DNA from: JAFDWI01 sp963764215
Lineage (GTDB): Bacteria > Actinomycetota > Acidimicrobiia > Acidimicrobiales > Iamiaceae
Direction: 5' to 3'
DNA: 64,000 bases
Assembly: GCA_963764215.1 (NCBI GenBank)
Contig: CAVXRS010000003.1
Coordinates: forward strand, 124,001-188,000
Positions 17,127-26,693 of the stretch are shown one piece after another (within the stretch, counting starts at the first letter, position 1; each line of letters starts with the position of its first letter). A model generated the notes under the pieces. The model did no database searches, was not told the DNA's origin, and worked only from the letters and a program-made list of their open reading frames with translations. The translations under genes were made by a program, and so were the position numbers.

Positions 17127-18206
17127 TCAGCCGGTGAGCGACGGCAACACGGTCGATGCCGTGGCACCCACGCCGTAGTTCCCGAAATGCCCCGCACCTG
17201 CTTCGTGCAGGCCGAAGGCGAGGGCGACCTGACCGGCATACGAGTCGAGGTCGTCCACCGTGGAGATGTGTCCCGAGACGCCGTCGATCTTGAGCAGCGG
17301 GCCGAGAAAGGCGTCCCGGTCGGTGCCCTTTTCGTTGCTGGGAGCCGATCCTGCCACCAACGGAACCGATCCGATATGTGCGACCTTGGCGATCACCGGA
17401 TCCAGAAATGCCTCGTTGGGGACCGGTGGATCGGCACCGGATACCACCACATACTGATACCCGATGCCATTGTCCATGCGAGGCGACCACAGGATCGGCT
17501 TGTTCTCGGGACGACCGGGCTGCGGCTGGAAGTCGAGATACCCGCTGGCGGTCAACTTGTCGAGCAGACCCGGTTCGTTCCGGCTCACCACGGTCGTGGT
17601 CGTCGTGGTCGTGGCCGCGTCGACGGTGTCACCGGCGTGGGAAGTGGTCGTCGTCGTGGTCGTCGGGCCGGACCCTGGGATGTCCGACTCGGGCACCAGT
17701 GCGGCGCGTGCCAAGGTTGCGGCCACCCGCGTGGTGAGCGTGCCCCTGACGTTGCCCGAAGGATCGACGCCGAGGACCTTGGCGAGCTGTCCGGTGTCGA
17801 GCTTCTCGGGCGAGAGGCTGTCGTCGACGAGGAGGGTTCCGGCCACGTCGGCTCCGGCCGAGTCGAGCGCCGTGGTGACGTGACCCAGGACGTCCTTGTT
17901 CTCGCCTTTGGAGGCGATGATCAGCACCGGCACGGTGTCGAGCAGTCCGTCAACGGTCCGGTTCAGCGCGCGGGCGGAGAGCGCCGCGTCGACCTTGGTG
18001 TCCACGTCCCTGCGGTCGGAGTAGTCCTGGGAGAGCCGCTTGTTCGTCTGATGCACCGCCGAGCTGCGCGCCTCGGCGCGACGGAGATTGGAACGGAGCC
18101 CGTCGACGGTGGCCTTGGAGACGACCGTGGTGCCCATCAGGATGCCGATGATCAGCGCAAGAAAGACCGCCGTCAGACTGACGATGTGGTAGCGAAAGTT
18201 GATCAC
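17127..18206 (-). CDS. copper transporter MctB / SteB-like protein
   Basis: A 359-aa membrane-anchored protein of the MctB/SteB family. One N-terminal membrane segment (SLTAVFLALIIGILMGTTVV, ~10-29) is followed by a coiled-coil stretch (LRSNLRRAEARSSAV) and an extracytoplasmic domain (TVPVLIIASKGENKDVLGHV; NGIGYQYVVVSGADPPVP). Two runs of seven threonines (182-188 and 199-205) flank a short linker, an unusual low-complexity insert. In mycobacteria the homologue was linked to copper resistance; in corynebacteria SteB partners SteA in cytokinesis. steA lies 17 nt upstream here, favouring the division role. Confidence 0.85.
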   Translation of the reverse strand: MINFRYHIVSLTAVFLALIIGILMGTTVVSKATVDGLRSNLRRAEARSSAVHQTNKRLSQDYSDRRDVDTKVDAALSARALNRTVDGLLDTVPVLIIASKGENKDVLGHVTTALDSAGADVAGTLLVDDSLSPEKLDTGQLAKVLGVDPSGNVRGTLTTRVAATLARAALVPESDIPGSGPTTTTTTTSHAGDTVDAATTTTTTTVVSRNEPGLLDKLTASGYLDFQPQPGRPENKPILWSPRMDNGIGYQYVVVSGADPPVPNEAFLDPVIAKVAHIGSVPLVAGSAPSNEKGTDRDAFLGPLLKIDGVSGHISTVDDLDSYAGQVALAFGLHEAGAGHFGNYGVGATASTVLPSLTG

Positions 18207-18223
18207 GACTCAGCCCTCGCTTC

Positions 18224-19357
18224 CTAGTGCCATGCCAGCCAGAGACTTCGAACGAACAACCGTACCGGCTCGCTCATCAACCCCACGATCACCAGTGCGC
18301 TCAGTGCACTGACGACGAGGAGCACGATGTCCATCGTGCGCACATTGGTGTGGTAGAGACGTGACACCCCCCGGGCATCGACGAGGCGTGAGCCCACCTT
18401 CATGCGCACGAGCACCGTCGACGCCATGCCGTCCCGACCCTTGTCGAGGAAATCGATCATGGAGGTGTGCGACCCCACCGCCACGATCTGTTCGGCCCCG
18501 CGTTCGAAGGCCAGGAGCATCGCGATGTCCTCGCTGGTGCCCGCCGCGCTGAACACCACGTAGGGAAGCCCCAGCTTGTCCAGTCGAGTCGCGCCCGGCG
18601 CGCTGCCGTTCACGTACCCGTGCACCACGAGGGTCGCTCCGCAGCGCAGCGCGGTCTCCGACACCGAATCGAAATCCCCGATGATGATGTCGGGGATCGA
18701 ACCCGACTCCAACAACGCATCGGCACCGCCGTCGACCCCGATCAGCACCGGACGCAGATCGCGCAGGTAGCCCGTCCGGCGCAGCAGCGCGAGATCCTCC
18801 TTGTAGTCCGCGCCGCGCACCACGATCAGCGTGTGACGCCCCGAGAAGTCGACCGGTACGTCGGGTAGATCGGGCTCGTCGAGCAGCAGGTGCTTCTCCT
18901 GGCGGAGATACTCCACGGTGTTGCGGGCGAAGCGCTCAAGTTCCGTTCCCATCGACTTCTGCAACAAGTCGAGTCGTTCGGCGATCGCCGTCTCCTCCAT
19001 ACGCACTCCCCGGGCGATCACCGCGCCGTTCCGCATGATCGTGTCGCCGACCACCTCGACGCGTTGTCCCTCCTTGAGGCGGTCGAACAGGGCCGCTTCG
19101 GCGTCGTCGATGAGAGGGATTCCCGCTTCGGTGATCACGAGAGGGCCGCGATTGGGATAGCGACCGGTCATCGACTGCGCGACGTTCACCACCGCGCCCA
19201 CCCGACACGCGACCAACGACTCGGCGGCGACGAGGTCGATGTCGGCATGATCGATCACCGCGATGTCCCCCGGTTCGAGCCGCGTGGTCAGCCCCTTCGT
19301 CCGCTTGTCGAGCCGCACCGGTCCGACCACACCGGTCAATGCGGTCGGGTCAGCCAT
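18224..19357 (-). CDS. steA: cytokinetic ring protein SteA
   Basis: A 377-aa protein with a thiamin-pyrophosphokinase-like domain and a C-terminal membrane anchor. Recognisable family segments: GPVRLDKRTKGLTTRLEPGD near the N-terminus, VVNVAQSMTGRYPNRGPLVI, LIGVDGGADALLESGSIPDI, IIGDFDSVSETALRCGA, AAGTSEDIAMLLAFERGAE, and TM segment IVLLVVSALSALVIVGLM near the end. SteA localises to the septum with SteB in Corynebacterium. ATG lies inside the 3' end of recN (8-nt overlap), so the two are coupled. Confidence 0.88.
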   Translation of the reverse strand: MADPTALTGVVGPVRLDKRTKGLTTRLEPGDIAVIDHADIDLVAAESLVACRVGAVVNVAQSMTGRYPNRGPLVITEAGIPLIDDAEAALFDRLKEGQRVEVVGDTIMRNGAVIARGVRMEETAIAERLDLLQKSMGTELERFARNTVEYLRQEKHLLLDEPDLPDVPVDFSGRHTLIVVRGADYKEDLALLRRTGYLRDLRPVLIGVDGGADALLESGSIPDIIIGDFDSVSETALRCGATLVVHGYVNGSAPGATRLDKLGLPYVVFSAAGTSEDIAMLLAFERGAEQIVAVGSHTSMIDFLDKGRDGMASTVLVRMKVGSRLVDARGVSRLYHTNVRTMDIVLLVVSALSALVIVGLMSEPVRLFVRSLWLAWH

Positions 19358-20946
19358 CTTCGGTCACCTGACCGGTCGCATGGAGGAGCTCCCGAGCATG
19401 AGCCTGGGCGGTGTCGCTCGTGGGCGTACCGCTCAGCATGCGGGACAGTTCTACCACCCGGTCCTCACCCGACAGGGTCTGGGTCTGCACGTCGGTCGAC
19501 ATCCCGCGGGTCGAGCTTTTTCACCCCGACCTGGCGATCTGCCGCGGCCGCGACCTGGGCCAGGTGGGTGACCACCACCACTTGACGGTCGCGTGCGAGT
19601 CGGCCGAGCGCCGTGCCGACCGAGACCGCCGCCGCCCCTCCGATCCCGGCATCGACTTCGTCGAAGACGAGCGTGTCCTGGTCCGAGATCGCGACCAGAC
19701 GCACCGCCAGCATCACCCGTGCCAATTCTCCACCCGATGCGATGCGTGCCAGGGACGCCGGCCGGGAACCCGGATTGGCCGAGAAGCGCATGTGGATCTC
19801 GTCACCCGGATCGGTGGCGGACACCGTCACCTCGAAGCGGGCGTTCGGCATGCCCAGATCCCGGAGCTCCCGCTGCACCGCGTCGGCGAACTCGGTTGCG
19901 ACCCTGCGTCGGAGCGCCCCGACCGTGGCGGCTTCGGCCGCGACACTCGACCGCGCCGCGTCGAGCTGTCGGTCGAGCTCGATCGCCCGCTCGTCCGCCC
20001 CCTCGAGCTCACTTATCCGTTCGGCGAGCTGCTGGTGCGCCTCGATGACCCCCGCGAGCGTGCCATCGCCGAAGCGCCGACGGAGCCCGGCGATGAGTTG
20101 TCGTCGTTCGACCACGGCGGCAAGTCGTTCGGGGTCCTCGTCGATACCTTCCAGTCGGGACCGGATCGCCCGCGCGACGTCCGCGACCTCCTCGGCGAGT
20201 CCCTGGAGGCGGGACCGCTCGGAGGCGAACACCTCACCGATTTCCAGGGCGCCGACACTCTGACCCAGGGCGTCGACCGCACCACCGTCGGCGGTGAGCA
20301 GGGCCAGAGCCTGTTCACCCCCCTCCCGATGGGCGGTGACATCGCCGAGGGTGGCTTCCTCCGCGGCCAGATCCTCGTCCTCGTCCGGGTCTTCGAGGCG
20401 GGCACGTTCGAGCTCGTCGAACTGGAATCGGAGCAGTTCCAGTTCGCGCTCACGGGTGGCGACATCGCCGCCGATCGACGCGATCTCCACTTCGAGGTCC
20501 CGGACCCGATCCCGCGCGCGGTGCAGTGCGCTGAGATCGACGCCGGCAAATCGATCCAGCGCCGCGCGCTGCCCTGTCACGCTCGTCAACGACTGGTGGG
20601 CATGTTGCGCGTGCAGGTCGACCTGCCGGGCGATCACTTCACCCAGACTCGACACGGTGGCCATCCGGCCATCGACATAGGCCCGCGATCGACCATTCCG
20701 GGGCACCACCCGAGACACGACCGTTTCACGCTGTTCGTCGCAGAATCGTCCCTCGACGACCGCCTCGTCGGCTCCTTCGCGCACCATCGTCGAATCCGCC
20801 CGACCCCCCGACAACAGACCGATGGCATCGACGATGAGCGTCTTGCCGGCCCCGGTCTCCCCGGTGAGGGCGGTCATCCCGTCACCGAGGACCAACCGCA
20901 TCTCGTCGATGACTCCCAGGTTCCGGACCGCCAACTCACTCAGCAC
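19350..20946 (-). CDS. recN: DNA repair protein RecN, interrupted by a 1-nt insertion
   Basis: SMC-like ATPase for double-strand-break repair, about 531 aa when corrected. Walker A in TALTGETGAGKTLIVDAIGL; YVDGRMATVSSLGEV; a long central coiled coil; signature IASGGELARVMLAVRLVAI; Walker B DTLVFDEVDAGIGG; and VVVVTHLAQVAAAAD. Near 19494 the frame is lost after KKLDPRDVD; dropping one base continues VQTQTLSGEDRVVELSRML and ends inside the steA start. Located nadK-recN-steA as in M. tuberculosis. Confidence 0.93.
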
Positions 20947-20959
20947 GCCAGCTCCCCGG

Positions 20960-21823
20960 TCAACGGTCGTTCAATCCGAACTTGGACTTCAGCACCCGGT
21001 GAAAATCACTTCCGTCGAAGCGGATGAGCCGGGCCCGATGAGGTGATGCGGTGCAGACCACCGCGTCACCTTCGGCGAGGTGACCCACCTGGCGACCATC
21101 AGCGAGAAGCATGCCCGGCCGCGATCCTTCGAGTTCCAGACGGATCCTGGATTCGGGTGCCAGGACCAGGGCCCGGTCGAAGAGCATGTGGGGCGACACC
21201 GGCGTGAGGATGAGTGCCCGGTGATCCGGCGCCACGATCGGGCCACGGGCACTCAACGAGTAGGCCGTCGAGCCGGTCGGCGTGGCGACGATCAGGCCGT
21301 CAGCCGCGTAGGTCGTGAAGAACTCACCATCGAGATAGACCGCAACCCGCACGGTGTGACCCATCGGGGTCTTTTCGAGCACGATCTCATTGAGGGCCTC
21401 GGTCGGTATCGGAGGCGCTCCCCGCTCCGGTGCGAATTCGACCTGCGCCGCGACGAGCATCCGTTCCTCGACCTGATAGTCACCGCCGATGCAACGTTCG
21501 AGCGCGTGTTCGAGCTCGTCAGGCTCGATCGCACTCAGATACCCGAGCTGACCGACGTTGACGCCCAGAATCGGCACGTCGTGACGAGCGACCTGATCGA
21601 CGGTCCGTAGCATCGTGCCGTCGCCCCCGAAGCTGACCGCCAGATCGAGATCCGCCCCGAACTCGTGATCGTCGGAGCTGCCCTCGGCACCTTCGAGCGC
21701 ACCGACGACGTTCGGGGCGACCCGGACCTGGTGGCCGTGGAGGTCGGCCCAGGCCTCGGTCTTTTCCGCGAGTGCGCGCGCAAGTGCCCGCTCGGGATGC
21801 AGGACGATGCCGATCGTGGCCAT
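20960..21823 (-). CDS. nadK: NAD kinase
   Basis: Phosphorylates NAD to NADP. 287 aa starting MATIGIVLHPERALARALAE. GGDG motif in DLAVSFGGDGTMLRTV; ILGVNVGQLGYLSAIEPDE; the NE/D motif in TEALNEIVLEK; DGLIVATPTGSTAYSLSARG is the family signature. 13 nt upstream of recN. In M. tuberculosis tlyA precedes it; here the upstream neighbour is a phasin-like gene. Confidence 0.95.
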   Translation of the reverse strand: MATIGIVLHPERALARALAEKTEAWADLHGHQVRVAPNVVGALEGAEGSSDDHEFGADLDLAVSFGGDGTMLRTVDQVARHDVPILGVNVGQLGYLSAIEPDELEHALERCIGGDYQVEERMLVAAQVEFAPERGAPPIPTEALNEIVLEKTPMGHTVRVAVYLDGEFFTTYAADGLIVATPTGSTAYSLSARGPIVAPDHRALILTPVSPHMLFDRALVLAPESRIRLELEGSRPGMLLADGRQVGHLAEGDAVVCTASPHRARLIRFDGSDFHRVLKSKFGLNDR

Positions 21824-21984
21824 CAACGACCCGCCGTCACATCGGCTGTGGATCGTTCGCACAGCCGGATCTTCGAATTCATGCCCACCATGATGCCCGC
21901 GTCGACGGCACCGAGGCGCCCATCACCCCTGCAACGATCGTGGGAGGGGCGGTCGGATTCCTGAAACTCCGAAGGAAAGCTGCG

Positions 21985-22505
21985 TCAGCGGGCCGTCGCC
22001 CGGCGGCCACCGGCGGACTTCTTCGCCGCGGACTTCTTGGCCGAGGACTTCTTGGCCGGAGACTTCTTCGCCGTGGACTTCTTCGCCGTGAGACTTCTTC
22101 GCCGTGGACTTCTTCGCCGGAGACTTCTTGGCCCCGGACTTCTTCGCCGGAGACTTCTTCGCCGGAGACTTCTTGGCCGAGGACTTCTTCGCCGGAGCCT
22201 TCTTCGCACCGGCCTTCTTGGCCACGGCGTCGACCTGACGTTCGAGCCGGTTGATGTCGGCCTTGGTCGCCAGGGCCAGGGACCTGATCTGCGACCGCAC
22301 TTCCTCGCGCACCTGCCGCACCAGCGATTCAGTCGTTCGCGCGACTGCGTTCGATGAGGTCCTGCACCGCCTCGGAGGCCTGGGACCTCTGCACCTCACC
22401 GGCGTCCACCAAGTCCGACACGATCGCCTCGGCGCGCTTCTGGGTGAGCTGCGTGAACTCTGCCCCCGCATCGAGGTACCGCTTGAAGATATCACTTTGG
22501 GCCAT
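21985..22505 (-). CDS. phasin-like protein with histone-H1-like Lys-rich tail, two 1-nt indels
   Basis: Reconstructed length about 172 aa. The N-terminal ~100 residues are an amphipathic helical domain (MAQSDIFKRYLDAGAEF; KRAEAIVSDLVDAGEVQRSQ; SLVRQVREEVRSQIRSLAL), resembling polyhydroxyalkanoate granule-associated phasins. The C-terminus is a run of ~5-residue repeats (PAKKS, TAKKS, SAKKS, GAKKS) ending GGRRATAR, like PhaF/histone-H1 tails. Breaks: near 22344 in a CGCGCG run and at 22090-22091 (one extra base, GTGAGACTT versus GTGGACTT); each removed base restores the frame. A TAGAGT -10 ends 6 nt before the ATG. Could bind DNA and PHA granules, or be a nucleoid protein only. Confidence 0.7.
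22027..22206 (-). repeat. 15-bp tandem coding repeat (xAKKS)
   Basis: About twelve copies of a 15-bp unit (e.g. GCCGGAGACTTCTTC on plus) encoding xAKKS pentapeptides. The unit is degenerate at the first residue (P, T, S, G, A). A repeat of this kind is prone to copy-number change and to indel errors, and one of the two breaks in the gene lies in it. Confidence 0.75.
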
Positions 22506-22609
22506 CTCCCCACTCTAGGCCCGATCACGATGTGCTTGCACAAGTTTGCATCGCGCTCGGTGCCCTCCGAATGTCGTGTCACCCGACGCTTCTGCTAGGA
22601 ACGATCTCC

Positions 22610-23803
22610 GTGCCCGAATTCCAACCGTTCTGCGGTATCCGTTTCGACCCGACCAAGACCGAAATCGGGAAGGTCACGGCTCCGCCTTACGACGTCATCG
22701 ACGCGCCCGAGCGGCTCCGGCTCATCCGACGGGACCCGCACAACGTCGTACAGGTCGACCTTCCCGACGAAGCCGACGGACCTCGACGCTACGACGCCGC
22801 GGCGCGGTGCCTGGCCGACTGGCTGGAAGAGGGGATTCTCGTCCGTGACGAACGCCCTTCGTTCTACGGCTACCGGATGGACTACACCGACGATCAGGGT
22901 CGACCGGCGCACACCGTGGGGGTTCTCGGTGCACTGCGCCTGTCCGAACCCGGCGACGGTGACATCCGCCCGCACGAACACACCACCCCCAAGGCCAAGA
23001 CCGATCGGCTCGAACTCCTGCGTGCCACCCGCACCAACCTGTCCGCGATCTGGGGACTCTCGCTCAGTGCGGGCCTCACCGAATTGTGCCGGGTCGGCGA
23101 CGCTCCGCCTTCGTCGTGGACCGACGACGACGGGGTGACCCATCGCCTCTGGACCATCGACGACCCCGACGAGTGCAGCAGGATCGCCACATCGGTGGCC
23201 GATTCCCCGGTCGTGGTCGCCGACGGGCATCACCGCTACGAGACCTCGCTCACCTACCTGGACGAGCGTCGTGCGGCAGGTGACGCTGTCGAAGGCGCCG
23301 AGTTCGCACTCTTCTACGTGGTCGAGCTGACCGACACCGAACTGACGGTCCGCCCGATCCACCGGCTCGTGTCCGGAGCGTCGATCGGCGACCTCGAACG
23401 GCATCTGAAGCGGTCGTTCGTGCTGGAGGATGCCGGCACCGTCGATGACGACGTGACCATCAGGATGGCCGAGCGCGGGGCGCTGACGCTCGTCGGACCC
23501 GACGGTACGGGTACCTTCCTCGTGCCCCGACCCGCATCCTTCGACGGTGTCGACGACCTCGACTCGGCACGGCTCGCGTCCGCGCTCGAAGGCCTCGAGG
23601 GGATCGACGTCCGGTATCAGCACGGCGTCAGCGAGGTGCGCGAGGCGCTGGGGCCCGGTGCAGCCGACGCGGGTGTGCTGCTTCGGCCGGCAACAGTCGG
23701 CCAGATCGCCGACAATGCCCGGTCAGGTCGACGGATGCCTCCGAAGACCACGTTCTTCCACCCCAAGCCCCGTACCGGCGGCGTCCTGCGTTCCACCGAC
23801 TGA
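22610..23803 (+). CDS. DUF1015 family protein
   Basis: A 397-aa DUF1015 protein (distantly related to SerK-type serine kinases). Diagnostic segments: FCGIRFDPTKTEIGKVTAPP and YDVIDAPERLRLIRRDPHNV at the N-terminus, DGDIRPHEHTTPKAKTDRL, VVVADGHHRYETSLTYLDER, and RMPPKTTFFHPKPRTGGVL at the C-terminus. GTG start with AGGA about 9 nt upstream. Divergent from the phasin-like gene. The biochemical role of bacterial members is not settled; kinase activity would be inference. Confidence 0.85.
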   Translation: MPEFQPFCGIRFDPTKTEIGKVTAPPYDVIDAPERLRLIRRDPHNVVQVDLPDEADGPRRYDAAARCLADWLEEGILVRDERPSFYGYRMDYTDDQGRPAHTVGVLGALRLSEPGDGDIRPHEHTTPKAKTDRLELLRATRTNLSAIWGLSLSAGLTELCRVGDAPPSSWTDDDGVTHRLWTIDDPDECSRIATSVADSPVVVADGHHRYETSLTYLDERRAAGDAVEGAEFALFYVVELTDTELTVRPIHRLVSGASIGDLERHLKRSFVLEDAGTVDDDVTIRMAERGALTLVGPDGTGTFLVPRPASFDGVDDLDSARLASALEGLEGIDVRYQHGVSEVREALGPGAADAGVLLRPATVGQIADNARSGRRMPPKTTFFHPKPRTGGVLRSTD

Positions 23804-23842
23804 GCCCCACCAGCAGGGCGGTTAGCGTGGCAAACGTGACCG

Positions 23843-25705
23843 ATGCCGGCGACGGTACCAACGACCGCGGCATCGGTGAACCCTCCCGGACGCGCGCGGC
23901 GCGGTCGCTCGCGCATCGGCCTGGGAATCGTACTGACCACGGGTCTTGCGGGTTCGTGGTTTCTCATCCAGTCCAGCTTCCGAACCGGCTCCGGCGCACG
24001 ATTGTTCACCCTTCGCGACGATCCGATGATCTCGCTCGACTTCGCGCACACCTTCGCGACGGGGCACGGCTTCCTCTGGTATCCCGGCGCGCCCCGAGTC
24101 GACGCGGTGACCAATCCGCTCTGGACCTTCATCATGGCCATCCCAGCGTCCCTCGGCGTGCCACGAGATGCGCTTCCGCTGGTTGTGTCCGTCATCGGCC
24201 TCCTGACCGTCGTCGCGGCGGCGCTCGCCGCCGCGAAGGTGGTCGACCTCATGGGGCCGGTGCCTAGGAACGTCACGCTGACCGCGGGACTCGCGGTCGG
24301 CCTCTGCTATCCGCTCGTCTTCTGGAGCCTGCGCGGATTCGAGATCGGTCTGTTCGTGTGGTGCATGCTCGCCACCGTCGCCGCGTTGATCGTCCTCGAC
24401 CGCGGACGTTCTCGGACCGCCTCGGTCGTGTTGGTCCTCGCCGTCGTCTCAGGCGTTGCCACCCGACTCGATTTCGTCATCGTCCCCGCCGTTTCGGTCC
24501 TCTGGTTGAGCTCGTTCGGAAGACCCGGGAAACGACGCCTCCCGCTGCTGCTCATCGTCTGTTCCACGATCATTGCGGCAGGAGTGGTCCTCGGGTTGCA
24601 GCAGTGGTATTTCGGGAGTGCACTGCCCAACACCTTCACCGACAAGGTCAGCGGCGTCCCGCTGGGCCCTCGATTCGAACGCGGCCTGATCAACGTCGTG
24701 CATTCGTTCGTCGCGTGGCTCGCGCTGCCTTTCTGCGCCGCCGTGAGCTCGACACGGCGCGACGAACCGCCCCGGCGTTTCGCAGCGCTGCTGTGGGCCT
24801 TGATCGTCGCCTTCGTCGCGTACGACATCTGGGTCGGTGGTGACGCCTGGGAGTTCTTCCCGTTTGCCGACCGATTCCTGACCCCGGTCGTCGTGCTGCT
24901 CCTGGTTCTGGCGGCTCACGCCGTGCCCCGGGTTCTTCGCTGGATGCGCATTGCGCCATTCCGTCGTGGCGTGCTGGTCATGGCGGCAGTGGTGCTCCAG
25001 GTCGCGGTTCTGCCGATGGTCGTCGACCGGTGGGGGCCGGCCGTCTCGAGTTTGCAGCTCGAAACGCCCAGCGCATGGTCCGTCACATGGCTGATCGTGC
25101 TGGCCGGAATCGTGATCGTCGGCCCCACGCTCGTCGCTCGTTCGGGTCAGTCGCGCCACCAGGTCGCCTGGGTCGTCTTCGCGGCGGTGGTGTTGAGTCT
25201 GGGCGCCTGGATTCCCCGGATCACCACGACTCAGGTGGCACATCCCTACACCGCCTGGGACACGACTCTGCGTCTCTATGGTCAGGCACTGGGCCGGGCA
25301 ACGGACCCCGGGGCACGAATCGCCGTCTTCGCGGCCGGTGGGATCACCTACTACTCGAACCGCCGAACCCTCGACATTCTCGGGCTCGTCGATCCCGTCG
25401 TGGCCCGTTCGAAACCCCACCTGGCGAAACGGTTCCCGCCCGGCCATCAGAAATGGGACTTCGGACACACCGTGGGGCACCTTCGACCGGACATCGTGGC
25501 CCAGTTCTGGACAGGTTGGGGACCAGCCCAACGCCGCCGCCTCGTGACGCTCGGCTATGTCCCGATGCACATATCCGTGCCACCCGGCACCCCGAGCCTC
25601 GACCTGACGGTCTGGGCCCTCCACACGAGCAAGCACATCCGATGGGATTACCTGCAACCCCTCGGCACGGTGTCTACTCGACCGTCCACGTCGGGAGCGA
25701 AGTGA
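23843..25705 (+). CDS. GT-C-type membrane glycosyltransferase, AftB-like
   Basis: 620 aa, about ten membrane segments and a soluble C-terminal domain. The loop after the first segment (RDDPMISLDFAHTFATGHGF; TNPLWTFIMAIP) places the acidic pair expected of GT-C catalytic sites. The C-terminal part (GGITYYSNRRTLDILGLVDP) resembles the corresponding segment of the mycobacterial arabinofuranosyltransferase AftB and related mannosyltransferases. Uses a polyprenyl-phosphate sugar if the family rule holds. A TAGCGT -10 at 23823-23828 is 7 nt before a GTG (23836) in another frame, so an early indel and an earlier start are possible. Overlaps korB by 32 bp tail to tail. Confidence 0.65.
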   Translation: MPATVPTTAASVNPPGRARRGRSRIGLGIVLTTGLAGSWFLIQSSFRTGSGARLFTLRDDPMISLDFAHTFATGHGFLWYPGAPRVDAVTNPLWTFIMAIPASLGVPRDALPLVVSVIGLLTVVAAALAAAKVVDLMGPVPRNVTLTAGLAVGLCYPLVFWSLRGFEIGLFVWCMLATVAALIVLDRGRSRTASVVLVLAVVSGVATRLDFVIVPAVSVLWLSSFGRPGKRRLPLLLIVCSTIIAAGVVLGLQQWYFGSALPNTFTDKVSGVPLGPRFERGLINVVHSFVAWLALPFCAAVSSTRRDEPPRRFAALLWALIVAFVAYDIWVGGDAWEFFPFADRFLTPVVVLLLVLAAHAVPRVLRWMRIAPFRRGVLVMAAVVLQVAVLPMVVDRWGPAVSSLQLETPSAWSVTWLIVLAGIVIVGPTLVARSGQSRHQVAWVVFAAVVLSLGAWIPRITTTQVAHPYTAWDTTLRLYGQALGRATDPGARIAVFAAGGITYYSNRRTLDILGLVDPVVARSKPHLAKRFPPGHQKWDFGHTVGHLRPDIVAQFWTGWGPAQRRRLVTLGYVPMHISVPPGTPSLDLTVWALHTSKHIRWDYLQPLGTVSTRPSTSGAK

Positions 25706-26693
25706 GAAGCTTGTCGAGATCGCCAGGACCCTTGGAGGCCTGGGCCGCCGCGAGCTGCTGGTCGACCCCGGTCGCGTAGTCGGGACGCTCGACCGCCCGG
25801 AAGACCCCGATCGGGGTCGGCTCGAACGGCCCGGCGGCCAGGCGCGACAGCATGAAGGCCAGTCCGGACGAAGGACGCTGTTCGTCGTGCACGAGGATCT
25901 CGTCGATACCGACGTCGGCAACCGCGACGATCTCCGCTTTGCCCTGACCGGTGAGGCGTACGCCGTGCTCGTCGTCTGCCCCGAACGTGATCGGCTTGCC
26001 GTGCTCCAGGGGGATGAGCATCTCGGTCCGGTTGGCCTTCGCCGTGATCTGTTCGAACGCCCCGTCGTTGAACACGTTGCAGTTCTGGTAGATCTCGACG
26101 AAAGAGGCACCCTTGTGGGCGTGGGCCCGTCGGAAGGTCTCCATCATGTGCTTCCGGTCCATGTCGTGGGTCCGGGCCACGAACGTCGCCTCGGCACCCA
26201 GGGCCAGGCTGATCGGATTGAACGGTTCGTCCAGCGACCCGAACGGCGTCGACTTGGTGACCTTTCCCACCTCCGAGGTCGGCGAGTACTGCCCCTTGGT
26301 CAACCCGTAGATCTGATTGTTGAACATCAAGATGTTGATGTCGACGTTGCGCCGCAGCGCATGGATCAGGTGGTTGCCACCGATCGAGAGCGAATCCCCG
26401 TCCCCGGTGATCACCCACACGTCCAACTCGGGACGAGCCAGTGCCAGCCCCGTGGCCACCGCCGGCGCGCGACCATGGATCGAGTGCATGCCGTAGGTGT
26501 TCATGTAGTACGGGAACCGGGCCGCACAGCCGATGCCCGAGATGAAGACCGTGTCCTCGCGCCGCACTTCCAAGTCGGGCATGAGCAGCTGCACCGCGGT
26601 GAGGATCGAATAGTCCCCACACCCCGGACACCACCGGACCTCCTGGTCACTCGACCAGTCCTTGCGGGTCGTCTCTGGAATGACGTCGGTCAT
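25674..26693 (-). CDS. korB: 2-oxoglutarate:ferredoxin oxidoreductase, beta subunit
   Basis: TPP-binding subunit (339 aa) of CoA-acylating 2-oxoacid:ferredoxin oxidoreductase. Motifs: VRWCPGCGDYSILTAVQ, ISGIGCAARFPYYMNTYGMH, HGRAPAVATGLALARPEL, VITGDGDSLSIGGNHLIHAL (TPP/Mg), and FNNQIYGLTKGQYSPTSEVG. Start overlaps the korA stop (ATGA). No separate ferredoxin-like delta subunit nearby. As in M. tuberculosis KorAB, it probably supplies succinyl-CoA in the TCA cycle. Confidence 0.93.
   Translation of the reverse strand: MTDVIPETTRKDWSSDQEVRWCPGCGDYSILTAVQLLMPDLEVRREDTVFISGIGCAARFPYYMNTYGMHSIHGRAPAVATGLALARPELDVWVITGDGDSLSIGGNHLIHALRRNVDINILMFNNQIYGLTKGQYSPTSEVGKVTKSTPFGSLDEPFNPISLALGAEATFVARTHDMDRKHMMETFRRAHAHKGASFVEIYQNCNVFNDGAFEQITAKANRTEMLIPLEHGKPITFGADDEHGVRLTGQGKAEIVAVADVGIDEILVHDEQRPSSGLAFMLSRLAAGPFEPTPIGVFRAVERPDYATGVDQQLAAAQASKGPGDLDKLLTSLPTWTVE

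Noticed and set aside
22027..22206. Regular short repeats suggesting a CRISPR array
   Set aside because: The period is 15 bp without spacers, and the repeats encode xAKKS pentapeptides in a Lys-rich protein tail.
22503..22610. Missing tlyA hidden in the gap upstream of nadK
   Set aside because: No frame between 21824 and 22610 resembles TlyA; the region is filled by the phasin-like gene and a short divergent promoter.
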